A DNA stretch of 64,000 nucleotides from Cyanidium caldarium (lineage: Eukaryota; Rhodophyta; Bangiophyceae; Cyanidiales; Cyanidiaceae): the NCBI GenBank assembly GCA_026184775.1, contig JANCYW010000003.1, positions 523,652-587,651 on the forward strand, written 5' to 3'. Made by a program: the position numbers and the translations under genes. The notes beneath the pieces are model-generated. The model was not told the origin of the DNA, did no database searches, and saw only the letters and a list, made by a program, of their open reading frames with translations. Below, in pieces: positions 34,741-42,536 of the stretch. How positions within the stretch are numbered: position 1 is the stretch's first letter; each line of letters begins with the position of its first letter.

Positions 34741-36336
34741 TCACACTGACAGCACTGGCACCGCGGTGTTGTCCGCCACCAACCCGGTGACGTTGCCGCC
34801 CGACGCGATGGTCTGTTGCAGGAACGCCACCGCCTCGAGGGAGATGCGCTCGCCGGGCACCATCAACGGAATGCCCGGCGGGTACGTGCACACGGTGGCC
34901 GCAGCGACAGCGCCAGCTGCGTCTCGCAGCGGCCGGTTTTGGTGCGGCGCCAGATACGCCTCGCGCGGCGTCATCACACTGCGGTGTTCGCGAAACGCCC
35001 CCAACCAGGTGTCGGACGAGGTGTCTGGGGCGACGACGTCTGCGCGCACCTCCGCGCTGCGCAGCGACTCGTGCAACGCTTCCGCCAGCGCTTCCACGTG
35101 ATCGGCCTCGTTGGCGCCAGTGACGATAAACGTCGAGTGTCGCCGCGCCGGCATCTCCATGTATACACCGTGCCGCTCGATGAGGCGCTCGTCCAGACGG
35201 TATCCGTCCACCTGCGGTGGCAACAGCAGCGTCAGTCGCGTCGGGTCGTCGCTGCGCAACGACGGCACTGGCACGCGCTGGCGTGCCCCGTGCGCCAGCT
35301 GCAGCGCGCGCTCGAACCAATCCTCTCGGCGCTGTTCATCGCGCAACATGTCCACCGTGGCGTCCAATGACGCCATCAGCAGTGCATTGGGCGACGTGGT
35401 GCCCATCAGCTGCAGCGCCTGAGCGATGCGCTCGGCATCGACGCACGATGCCGCGGCCACATGCAGCATCGACGCCTGGGTCATCGCCGTCAGTGTCTTG
35501 TGTGTGGATTGCACCACCACATCGGCACCGAGTTGGATGGCGCTGCGCGGCAGCGCCGAATGCAACCCGAGGTGTGCCCCGTGCGCCTCGTCTACCACGA
35601 GCGGAACACCACGCGCATGACACAGTCGCGCTACGGTTTGCACGTCGCACACCATGCCATGGTAGGTGGGCGAGGTGAGCAGCACGCCCGCGGCGTCGGC
35701 ATGGGCGTCCAGGGCGCGCTCCACCTCGGAAACCGACACGCCGTGCACCAGATCGTGCGCGGCATCGTATTCTGGCGCCAGGTACACCGGCGACAGACCG
35801 GTTAGCACCAGACCATGGAACACCGACCGATGACAATTGCGTTGCACCAGCAGGGGTGCATTCGACACCGATGCCCGGCTGGCCAGCGCCATCATCGCCG
35901 CCAGAATGCCGCCGGTAGAGCCGTTCACCAGAAACCAGCTGCGCGCCGCACCGTACAGCTGGGCGGCCCGTTCCTGCGCCTCCTTCAGCACGCCGGCGGA
36001 GCCATACAGACTGTCCAGCTCGGGCAGCTCCGCAAAGTCCACTTCGAGCGGGTGCGTCGCGGGATCGCCGGAGAGTAGCTGCCGCAGAGCAGTCGGGAGT
36101 CGTTGCGCATTGGTGTGGTGGCCTGGGCAACAGAACGGAGCGCGCACTCGCGATCGACACCGCTGCAGCGCGCGAACATAGGGTGCATCGGCCGATGCGG
36201 GTGCGGCGGGTGGCGTCGTGGAGGGGCTGGTGGCCGAAGCGGTGCACATCGAGAGATGTGATTTTCGCAGAGAGACGCGGGGCGAGGAGCGATGCACACA
36301 GTGGATGCGGCCTGTGGGAAAAGCGCAAGGCGGCAT
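34741..36336 (-). CDS. Orn/Lys/Arg decarboxylase of the bacterial fold-I type
   Basis: PLP enzyme removing the carboxyl group of a basic amino acid to give a polyamine precursor (putrescine, cadaverine or agmatine). The N-terminal part has GHHTNAQRL and then ELPELDSLYGSAGVLKEAQ, a hallmark of the family. ARSWFLVNGSTGGILAAMMA follows. The PLP site reads VVDEAHGAHLG and then VVQSTHKTLTAMTQASMLHV, where the Lys of STHK forms the Schiff base. The C terminus has VCTYPPGIPLMVPGE. The 531 residues include an N-terminal Ser/Thr/Pro/Arg-rich extension (MPPCAFPTGRIHCVHRSS) that could be a plastid transit peptide. An in-frame ATG at 36453 would add 39 residues. Which amino acid is the substrate cannot be told. 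Confidence 0.88.
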   Translation of the reverse strand: MPPCAFPTGRIHCVHRSSPRVSLRKSHLSMCTASATSPSTTPPAAPASADAPYVRALQRCRSRVRAPFCCPGHHTNAQRLPTALRQLLSGDPATHPLEVDFAELPELDSLYGSAGVLKEAQERAAQLYGAARSWFLVNGSTGGILAAMMALASRASVSNAPLLVQRNCHRSVFHGLVLTGLSPVYLAPEYDAAHDLVHGVSVSEVERALDAHADAAGVLLTSPTYHGMVCDVQTVARLCHARGVPLVVDEAHGAHLGLHSALPRSAIQLGADVVVQSTHKTLTAMTQASMLHVAAASCVDAERIAQALQLMGTTSPNALLMASLDATVDMLRDEQRREDWFERALQLAHGARQRVPVPSLRSDDPTRLTLLLPPQVDGYRLDERLIERHGVYMEMPARRHSTFIVTGANEADHVEALAEALHESLRSAEVRADVVAPDTSSDTWLGAFREHRSVMTPREAYLAPHQNRPLRDAAGAVAAATVCTYPPGIPLMVPGERISLEAVAFLQQTIASGGNVTGLVADNTAVPVLSV

Positions 36337-36749
36337 GAACGCCACCGGCGTGCACGCCGGGAACGGACGACCGCCGCCTGCCCGGCCATTCTTCGAGGTT
36401 GCCGTGCGCCCTGTGGAGGAACTCTCTTCTCGAATCCACCGCACGCGATCCATCTCCCGACCCGATCGCCTTTGACACCCCCCTCAGTGTGACGTGCTCT
36501 TCTTTTTCGGGCTGGTGGAGAGGGTGCGCCCCACGCACCGCTGCGCCGTGTCCAGGGTGTGTGTGCCCCATCGCATTTCCCGATCTGGCGGCGGGTGGCC
36601 GTTCCGCGAGCGCGTGCAGCGTTCTGCTGCTGCGGCGCTCGGTTCCGGAAGGCTCCCCTCCGCTGGACTGCGTGTGCTCGTGCAACGCGCTCACACTCAC
36701 GTGTAACAACAGGTTCTCCAACCCGACGACCCACTGCACAAATAACTGT
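36337..36749. other. Divergent intergenic region
   Basis: 413 bases between the decarboxylase start and the SRPBCC gene. The alternative upstream ATG of the decarboxylase (36453) lies inside it. No RNA gene, repeat or strong hairpin is seen. Confidence 0.35.
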
Positions 36750-37229
36750 ATGCCCACTGCGACGTACTCCACTTTGATTCATGCGGATTTCGACGACATC
36801 TGGGGCATGCTGTTGGACAAGGTGCAGCAGCCGCAAAAGTGGATGCCGGGCGTGGAGCGCGTGGAGCTGTCCGAGGTAGGCGCCAGCAACCCGTCGAGCA
36901 ACTCTGAAAAATGGGAACGGTGTGTGTGGTTCCAAGACGGCAGTCTGGTGAGGGAGCGCATCACCATCGATGAGGCCAACCGGGCTATCGTGGTGGAGCC
37001 CCTCAACGACCAGCGCTACACCGGATACGTGTCCACGGTGTTGCTGCGTTGCCCGGTGGCGGGGCACGCGTTGGGGGCGCACGTGCTGGTGCGCACGCTG
37101 GACTTTCGAGCCAAGCGCCGGCTGACCGACGAGGAGATCGCTCAGGGCGAGGTGATGGCCTCCAAAGTCAAAGAATCCATCCTGGCACTGAAGTACGAGG
37201 CCGAGTCGCACGAAGAGGGAGGCGGATGA
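36750..37229 (+). CDS. SRPBCC/START-like small protein (DUF1857/AtaL type)
   Basis: A 159-residue protein matching the small single-domain SRPBCC proteins related to DUF1857. The start MPTATYSTLIHADFDDIWGM followed by LLDKVQQPQKWMPGVERVEL is the characteristic opening strand and helix pair; later ERITIDEANRAIVVEP and FRAKRRLTDEEIAQG, and a long C-terminal helix (ASKVKESILALKYEAE) closes the hydrophobic pocket. Such folds bind small hydrophobic molecules; no ligand or pathway is indicated. The start is the only sensible ATG. Neighbours give no functional hint. Confidence 0.75.
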   Translation: MPTATYSTLIHADFDDIWGMLLDKVQQPQKWMPGVERVELSEVGASNPSSNSEKWERCVWFQDGSLVRERITIDEANRAIVVEPLNDQRYTGYVSTVLLRCPVAGHALGAHVLVRTLDFRAKRRLTDEEIAQGEVMASKVKESILALKYEAESHEEGGG

Positions 37230-37543
37230 GGTGGGTAGCGTGTAGCATAGTGGCCAGGGAGGCGGGGCATGTCCGTGGGGAAGCAGTGGGTGACGGCAGA
37301 GGGCCATGTCGTCGAGCAGACCGAGAGGCGCGGGCGGCCAGGTATGCGCTCGCTGCCCCATGCATATTCTTTTCTGTGTAAAGTCAGTGGGTGTGTTGTA
37401 TGCTATGAGGCGTGTTGCAGCAGGCATGGCTGGCGCCGGGAGCACGGCATCCGACGCTGAACGATGTCGTCGGGTTCTGCCAGGGCGCCCAGCGTTGCCC
37501 CTCTTCCGAGGAAACGCGGCATCCACTCGTCGCACCGTTCGCC
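37230..37543. other. Intergenic region before the UCH gene
   Basis: 314 bases between two co-directional genes. It contains a T/A-rich patch around 37366-37400 (TATTCTTTTCTGTGTAAAG), probably the 3' end of the upstream gene or promoter of the next. Nothing else is recognised. Confidence 0.35.
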
Positions 37544-38266
37544 ATGGTAGAGGGTGATTCTACCGGCGCCCGGGCGTGGGTCCCTCTAGAGTCCAACCCC
37601 GACGTGTTCAATGCATTCATGAGGGAGCTGGGGCTGGAGGGCGACGCGCCCTTCTTCGTGGACGTGTTCTCGCTGACCGACGACTGGGACAGCGTGCCGC
37701 GGCCGGTGCAGGCCGTCGTGGCGTGTTATCCAGTGACCAAGGACGGAGCGGGGACGGAAACGTCAGCGGATCCCGCCAAAGGCACGCACGGACTCTTGCT
37801 ATGTGCTCAGACGGTGAACAACGCCTGCGGAACGATGGCGCTGCTGCACGCGCTGCTCAACGCCCCCGACAGGGACCGATTCCGCGTCCGACCCGGTTCT
37901 TCACTGGAGCGGTTCCGGGCCAAGGTGGACGCGCCCGACTTGACGCCGCAGCAGCGCGCTGCGGTTCTGGAGGCGGACGCGTCGCTGGCTGAGGCGCACG
38001 CTCGCAGCGCCGCCACCGGCCAGTCGTCGGTGCCGTCCGCCGACGCGGATGTGGACATGCACTTTGTGACCCTCACCCTGGATCGCTCCGGCACGCAGCT
38101 GTACGAGCTGGATGGCCGCAAGCCGGTGCCGATATGCCATGGCGCATCGAGCCGGGCAACGCTGTTGCCTGACGCTTGCGCCCGCATACGCGAGGTGATC
38201 CTGCCGCGCGCCCACGACGACCTCCGACTGACGGTCATGGCGCTGTGCGGGGTGGAGGGCGCCTGA
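37544..38266 (+). CDS. Ubiquitin C-terminal hydrolase (UCH-L1/L3 type, peptidase C12)
   Basis: Small cysteine deubiquitinase that trims adducts from the ubiquitin C terminus. The active site is complete: Gln89 (oxyanion hole) and Cys95 in CAQTVNNACGTMALLHAL, His173 in DMHFVTL and Asp190 in YELDGRKPVPICHG. WVPLESNPDVFNAFMRELG at the start is the typical N-terminal helix. The length of 240 residues matches UCH-L3. The crossover loop between Cys and His is Ala/Ser-rich (AEAHARSAATGQSS). The start is the ATG at 37544; the frame reaches further upstream only by GTG. It is followed 20 bases after the stop by a perfect hairpin. Confidence 0.94.
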   Translation: MVEGDSTGARAWVPLESNPDVFNAFMRELGLEGDAPFFVDVFSLTDDWDSVPRPVQAVVACYPVTKDGAGTETSADPAKGTHGLLLCAQTVNNACGTMALLHALLNAPDRDRFRVRPGSSLERFRAKVDAPDLTPQQRAAVLEADASLAEAHARSAATGQSSVPSADADVDMHFVTLTLDRSGTQLYELDGRKPVPICHGASSRATLLPDACARIREVILPRAHDDLRLTVMALCGVEGA

Positions 38267-38286
38267 AGGGGCCGCGGGGGTCATTG

Positions 38287-38303
38287 AGGCGCAAGCTGCG
38301 CCT
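38287..38303. terminator. Perfect hairpin just past the UCH stop (possible 3' UTR element)
   Basis: AGGCGCA (38287-38293), a three-base loop AGC, and TGCGCCT (38297-38303) form a perfect seven-pair stem between the convergent UCH and OEP21-like genes. It could be an mRNA 3'-end or stability element; a bacterial-type terminator role is not expected in a nuclear genome. Confidence 0.35.
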
Positions 38304-38477
38304 TCGAGAACGATTTTATAAGAAACCTGAATGACCCGCAGCCGCGCGGACCAGATTAAATACCCTCTCCGGTGGAAGGCGTCGGTGCCGAGCGACTCCC
38401 GCCCCGTCGAGAACGCCTTTCCCCGCAGACGCCCCCGAGCGCGGTCGGCGATTTCGCAGCGCTGTCGTCGTCCACCC

Positions 38478-39035
38478 TCATATCCACTCATCTCTGGCGT
38501 CCGGATCTTCGCGCACCGCCAGCTTGGCCGTCCAGTTCCCGTGCCAGTCGGTGCTCAGCTGCACGCGGCCCTGTTTCACCACGCCGACGCAGCGCCCCTT
38601 GGTGTCACACGCCAGCGCCAGCTTCACCGGCGGCATGTGTGCGTTCTCCCCCTTGAGCGGCACCTCCTTCATCACTCCGGCACGCACCACCGCGTTGCGG
38701 TACCGCAGCTTGCTATGCGACGCCGACTGCAGCGCGTGGATGGCGAAAACCTCGCCGCCCGGCAGCGACCACTCTTTGCGCACTGACACCCGCGTGCTCA
38801 CCCGGTTATAACTGTCCACCCGCCCGTCCAGCCGGAGGGTACACGGCGCCCAGCTCCCGCCCACCACCATGCGCTGCCGGTACGTCGCCTGCACGTAGGG
38901 CGCGCCCAGGCCCGGCGACGCGATACCCAGCAGCTCCAGCGTGCCCGAGTCGCTGATCGCGTACTCGCGGCTCAGCACCGCATCCCAGTCCTTATTGATC
39001 GACTCGTACACCAACGACGTCTGCAGCTTCGACAT
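38478..39035 (-). CDS. OEP21-like chloroplast outer-envelope channel protein (tentative)
   Basis: A 185-residue protein with alternating hydrophobic residues and no helix-type membrane segment, suggesting a small beta-barrel. The opening LQTSLVYESINKDW with ELLGIASPGLGAPYVQATYR, and the end VQLSTDWHGNWTAKLAVRED, parallel the start and end of plant OEP21, an anion channel of the outer chloroplast envelope, as I recall that family; LRLDGRVDSYNRVSTRVSVR lies where OEP21 has its central strands. The similarity is weak and needs profile comparison. The ATG at 39035 was used because residues upstream are low quality. It is convergent with UCH. Confidence 0.5.
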   Translation of the reverse strand: MSKLQTSLVYESINKDWDAVLSREYAISDSGTLELLGIASPGLGAPYVQATYRQRMVVGGSWAPCTLRLDGRVDSYNRVSTRVSVRKEWSLPGGEVFAIHALQSASHSKLRYRNAVVRAGVMKEVPLKGENAHMPPVKLALACDTKGRCVGVVKQGRVQLSTDWHGNWTAKLAVREDPDARDEWI

Positions 39036-39861
39036 GGCGCGTGAAGTGTGGTTGAAGAGGAAAGGCAGTTGAAACGCGCCACAGCTCCACCGCACGGAAG
39101 AGGCGACAACGTCCGACACCAAACCCGGGTGCGCACGGTCGTTCAAACACCCTTGCAGCACGTGGCACAACGACGCAGTGAGGGGAAGCAAGTTCGGTGG
39201 CAAGTCGGTTCAGCGGACACCCACCAACACGTCAAACAGCGCTCAGCGTGGTCTGGTAACCGCTGCAACCGTAACGCCGGGAATGACACGCCAGCTCAAA
39301 ACCGCGGTGCGACCGAGCACACCGCCGGCCAGCAGCGCTGAATTGAAAATCGATGGCGGCATGGAGACACGCAGAGAGCGGGACGGAACGTGTTCCCGCG
39401 GTGAGGAAGCTGTAGATAGGACAGAAGAGGGCAAGCAGACGCGAGGATGGCGGGAAGAGGGGGAAAGAAGGAGAAACTCGATGTGGGGGCCGGTGGCTGG
39501 CGGAAGCGTAGGTGGGGATGCACACCCGTCTGAACGTGGGAGCGGTGTGCGTATGCAAAGCCAGGAGCGAGCGAGCGAGCGAGAGAGAGAGAGAGACAGA
39601 GAGCACGGACGTGTTTCATATCGGGCGTACCTCCGCGTCCCAGGGCCGCGCCTCTTTGCCGAGCACGCATTCCGTCGGACGTGCCCCTCCGCTCCCATCG
39701 AACGACAGCAGATGCAGGAGATTCTCGGGTGGAGCGCTCGGACACCTCGCGCCGCGGAGAGAGTGGATGCGGTTGGAGAGCTCACGACTTCCACCACGGA
39801 CGTAAGAGACGCAAGTGCTCTCAAACTTTTATCACACACACGCTCTAGCACCGTCCTTGCC
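39036..39861. other. Long divergent intergenic region with GAGC/GA microsatellite
   Basis: 826 bases between the OEP21-like gene and ALG7. Open frames cross it on both strands, but they are Arg/Glu/Gly- or Ser/Pro-rich and shaped by purine repeats. A (GAGC)4 then (GA)8 tract is at 39565-39596, and purine-rich sequence extends from about 39360 to 39500. No RNA gene is recognised. Confidence 0.45.
39565..39596. repeat. Purine microsatellite (GAGC)n(GA)n
   Basis: Four GAGC units pass directly into eight GA units on the plus strand, about 265 bases upstream of the ALG7 start codon. Such polypurine tracts are often near promoters; here function is not shown. Confidence 0.8.
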
Positions 39862-41187
39862 ATGGGCACTCTCCGCGACCGATTGCGCTCATCGGGGTTC
39901 ATGTTGATCGTGGTGTTGGTCAGCGCCGCGGCGGCGTACGGGCAGATGGACGCGGCGTCGCGGGCGCACGTGCTGCCCAACTGGATCGGAAGCGTGGTGG
40001 CGTTTGTGGCGGCGTTGCGGTGGGTGCCGCAGATGGCGCCGTGGTTCCGCCAGGCCGGGCTGTACGGGCGCGACATCAACAAGCCGTGGCGCAACAACGC
40101 CAACACCAGTACCGACAACAAAGCTGGCAAGGGCCAGGCGACTGCAGCTACCGCCGCTCGATCGTCCGACCACGAAGACACCATCGTGCCCGAAGCACTG
40201 GGTCTGGTGGTGGCTGCCGTGTACCTCTGTGCGTTATGCGCGTTCCACCTGTACCGCGGGCCGGAGGTGACCCCGTACTACAATGCCGCCCTCGCCTCGG
40301 TGACGTTTATGACGCTGCTGGGCTTCGCCGACGACGTGCTCAACTTGCGGTGGCGCTACAAGATGATCCTGCCCTGCGTAGCCTCGCTGCCGTTGCTGGC
40401 GGCCTACGCCGGTTCCACCACGGTGATCGTGCCCTACCCGGTGCGGTCGGCGCTGACGCGGGCTGAGCAGTGGTTGGCGCGCCGCGCCGGCCTGCCACTG
40501 TTGGCGGGCTGGTCGCCAGAACCGGTGCCGCGCCTGCTCGACCTGGGCTGGATCTACAAACTCTACATGCTGCTGTTGGCGGTGTTCTGCTCCAACGCCA
40601 TCAACATCCACGCGGGCATCAACGGCCTCGAGGTGGGCCAGTCGCTCATCATCGGCTGCGCCGTGGCGCTGCACAACGCCGCTCACCTGCGCGGCTGGTT
40701 CTCCACCCCAGTGGCCGACCCGGAGCGCCTGCGCGCCAACCACCTCTTCTCGCTGGACCTGGTGTCGCCCTTCATCGGCGCCAGCTTGGCGCTGTTCGTA
40801 CACAACTGGTACCCGGCGCGGGTGTTCGTCGGTGACACCTACTGTTACTTCGCCGGCATGACCTTTGCCATGGCCGCCATCCTCGGCCATTACAGCGAGA
40901 CCCTGCTGCTGTTCTTCATCCCGCAGGTGTTCAACTTTCTGTACAGCCTGCCGCAGCTGTTGGGCCTGATGGAGTGTCCACGACACCGGCTGCCGCGGGC
41001 CAACCCCAAGACTGGCAAGCTGGAAGGCGTGCCCAGCCACTTCAACCTCCTCAACCTCGTGCTGCTGATATGCGGACCGATGACCGAGCGGCAGCTGTGT
41101 CTCGTGCTGCTGTCGCTACAGGCGGTGTGTTGTGCCTTCGGGTACGGTCTGCGGCTGCTGGTGTTGCGGCATGTGGCCTGGTTCTGA
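39862..41187 (+). CDS. ALG7: UDP-GlcNAc:dolichyl-phosphate GlcNAc-1-phosphate transferase (ALG7/DPAGT1)
   Basis: Catalyses the first step of N-glycan precursor assembly on dolichol phosphate in the ER membrane, the target of tunicamycin. The 441-residue polytopic protein shows the substrate-binding aspartates in LGFADDVLNLRWRYKM, the NAINIHAGINGLEVGQSLII segment, and NWYPARVFVGDTYCYFAGM with the catalytic GDT-x-x-YFAGM motif. Later, FIPQVFNFLYSLPQL and CPRHRLP match the family. A polar Ser/Asn/Thr/Ala-rich insertion lies between the first two membrane segments (about residues 78-105). The start is the ATG at 39862, where the hydrophobic first helix begins; the upstream open frame is microsatellite-derived. 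Confidence 0.96.
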   Translation: MGTLRDRLRSSGFMLIVVLVSAAAAYGQMDAASRAHVLPNWIGSVVAFVAALRWVPQMAPWFRQAGLYGRDINKPWRNNANTSTDNKAGKGQATAATAARSSDHEDTIVPEALGLVVAAVYLCALCAFHLYRGPEVTPYYNAALASVTFMTLLGFADDVLNLRWRYKMILPCVASLPLLAAYAGSTTVIVPYPVRSALTRAEQWLARRAGLPLLAGWSPEPVPRLLDLGWIYKLYMLLLAVFCSNAINIHAGINGLEVGQSLIIGCAVALHNAAHLRGWFSTPVADPERLRANHLFSLDLVSPFIGASLALFVHNWYPARVFVGDTYCYFAGMTFAMAAILGHYSETLLLFFIPQVFNFLYSLPQLLGLMECPRHRLPRANPKTGKLEGVPSHFNLLNLVLLICGPMTERQLCLVLLSLQAVCCAFGYGLRLLVLRHVAWF

Positions 41188-41222
41188 AAAGAAGGTGGTG
41201 ATTGCGAATATGTGTCTCTCTC

Positions 41223-41244
41223 TGTGTGTGTGTGTGTGTGTGTG
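41223..41244. repeat. (TG)11 microsatellite
   Basis: Eleven TG dinucleotides lie 36 bases past the ALG7 stop codon and would fall in its 3' untranslated region or the spacer before TruA. Confidence 0.9.
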
Positions 41245-41378
41245 CATAGACTCCCAATGGTCTGCGAGGTAGGAACGCACGGAGGCAGCGGATCCGAAAA
41301 CCTCCCGGAGAGGGCGCCGGCCCGCTGACCACCGCCGCCTCCAGGTGCTCGGGTGAGATGCTCTAAACTGAAGGCGAA

Positions 41379-42491
41379 ATGAGTAGTCTTATGGCACAGG
41401 GGTGCTTGCCACCTTGTGCGCTCCCTTTCATCTCGCCTTTGTCGCCACTTCATCCCCGTTGCCGCCGACGTCGACCAAGGCGACGGGATCAGATGACCCT
41501 CGAGCCGCCACCTCCACCTCCTCAGCGGTACCGCGCGGTGGTGTCGTATGACGGCACGCGCTTTTACGGCTTCCAACTACAGAAGGGAGTGGCCCACCGA
41601 CCGACCATTCAGGGCGCGTTGGAGCGGGTGTTGCAGCGGCGGTTCGGCTTCCCGTCGCCGCCGGTGCGGGTCACCGGCGCCAGCCGCACCGATGCCGGGG
41701 TGCACGCGCGTGGCCAGGTAGTCCACTTCGACGCGCCGCCATCGCACTACGCCCGGTTGGGCGATGCGAACTACGCAGCTGAACTAGAGTACGTGCTGAA
41801 TCGCCTGCTCCCGGACGAGGTGCGGGTGCGCGCGTTGCGACCGGCGCCGCCGCCCACGTGGTGCTGGATACGACGAGGCGACCCGTTGCGACTGCAACGA
41901 GTGCAGCGGCTGCTGCCGTGGTCCGCCACCCACTCTGCCACCAGCAAACAGTACACCTATCGCATTTTGCTGGGCGCGGTGTCGGACCCGCTGCTCGGCC
42001 GCTTCGCCCACCACGAGCGCTGGCCGCTGCGCCGTTACGACGCGTTGTTCGCGTTGATGCGCGCATGGCAAGGTCAGCACGACTTTGGTGCCTTTGCGCA
42101 TCCGGCGGCGGTGCAGGAGCAGCAGCGTATCGCCTCTCCGCGGGGCACGGTGCGTTGCATCCATCAGTCCACCGCACAGGTGGTGACCGAATTCGGCGTG
42201 CCCGACGTGCTGCACCTGCACTTCCACCTGGACGGCGCCTTGCGGCATATGCTGCGCAACATGGTGGGCACGCTGTTGGCGGTCGCCTGCGGTCGACTGG
42301 AGTTGGAGGAGGCGCTGGCCTGTTTACACGGCGGCGTCGCCCAGCGCGAGCGGTTGCGGCAACGCATCCGCGTCGCGCCCGCCCGCGGCCTGTGTCTCGA
42401 CCGGGTGCACTACCCCGACGGCTATCCGGGCGTGCACGCCGCCGAAATGCGCGAGGCACCGTCGCGGCTGTCGGTGCCGGTGAAAAGTTGA
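41379..42491 (+). CDS. tRNA pseudouridine synthase, TruA/PUS3 family
   Basis: Isomerises uridines in the anticodon arm (positions 38-40 in TruA/PUS3). The catalytic Asp is in VTGASRTDAGVHARGQVVHFD; the N-terminal strand YRAVVSYDGTRFYGFQLQ, the segment SKQYTYRIL and the C-terminal HLDGALRHMLRNMVGTLLAV are family hallmarks. The length of 370 residues includes an extension of about 35 residues (MSSLMAQGCLPPCALPF... then an Arg-rich run), which may be an organelle-targeting peptide, suggesting a mitochondrial or plastid enzyme of bacterial TruA type. A second ATG at 41493 would remove it. It is convergent with the GRAM/VASt gene, 45 bases between stops. Confidence 0.93.
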   Translation: MSSLMAQGCLPPCALPFISPLSPLHPRCRRRRPRRRDQMTLEPPPPPPQRYRAVVSYDGTRFYGFQLQKGVAHRPTIQGALERVLQRRFGFPSPPVRVTGASRTDAGVHARGQVVHFDAPPSHYARLGDANYAAELEYVLNRLLPDEVRVRALRPAPPPTWCWIRRGDPLRLQRVQRLLPWSATHSATSKQYTYRILLGAVSDPLLGRFAHHERWPLRRYDALFALMRAWQGQHDFGAFAHPAAVQEQQRIASPRGTVRCIHQSTAQVVTEFGVPDVLHLHFHLDGALRHMLRNMVGTLLAVACGRLELEEALACLHGGVAQRERLRQRIRVAPARGLCLDRVHYPDGYPGVHAAEMREAPSRLSVPVKS

Positions 42492-42536
42492 GGGCGTGGA
42501 CGGGACGACGACGACGACGACTCCGCGCTGGACGTT

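Noticed and set aside
39100-39180. Possible tRNA around GTCGTTCAAACACCC
   Set aside because: It resembles a B box loosely, but no acceptor, D or anticodon stems can be formed around it.
39178-39861. N-terminal extension of ALG7 by 228 codons
   Set aside because: The added residues come from purine repeats (Arg/Glu/Ser runs) and ALG7 homologues start at the hydrophobic helix encoded from 39862.
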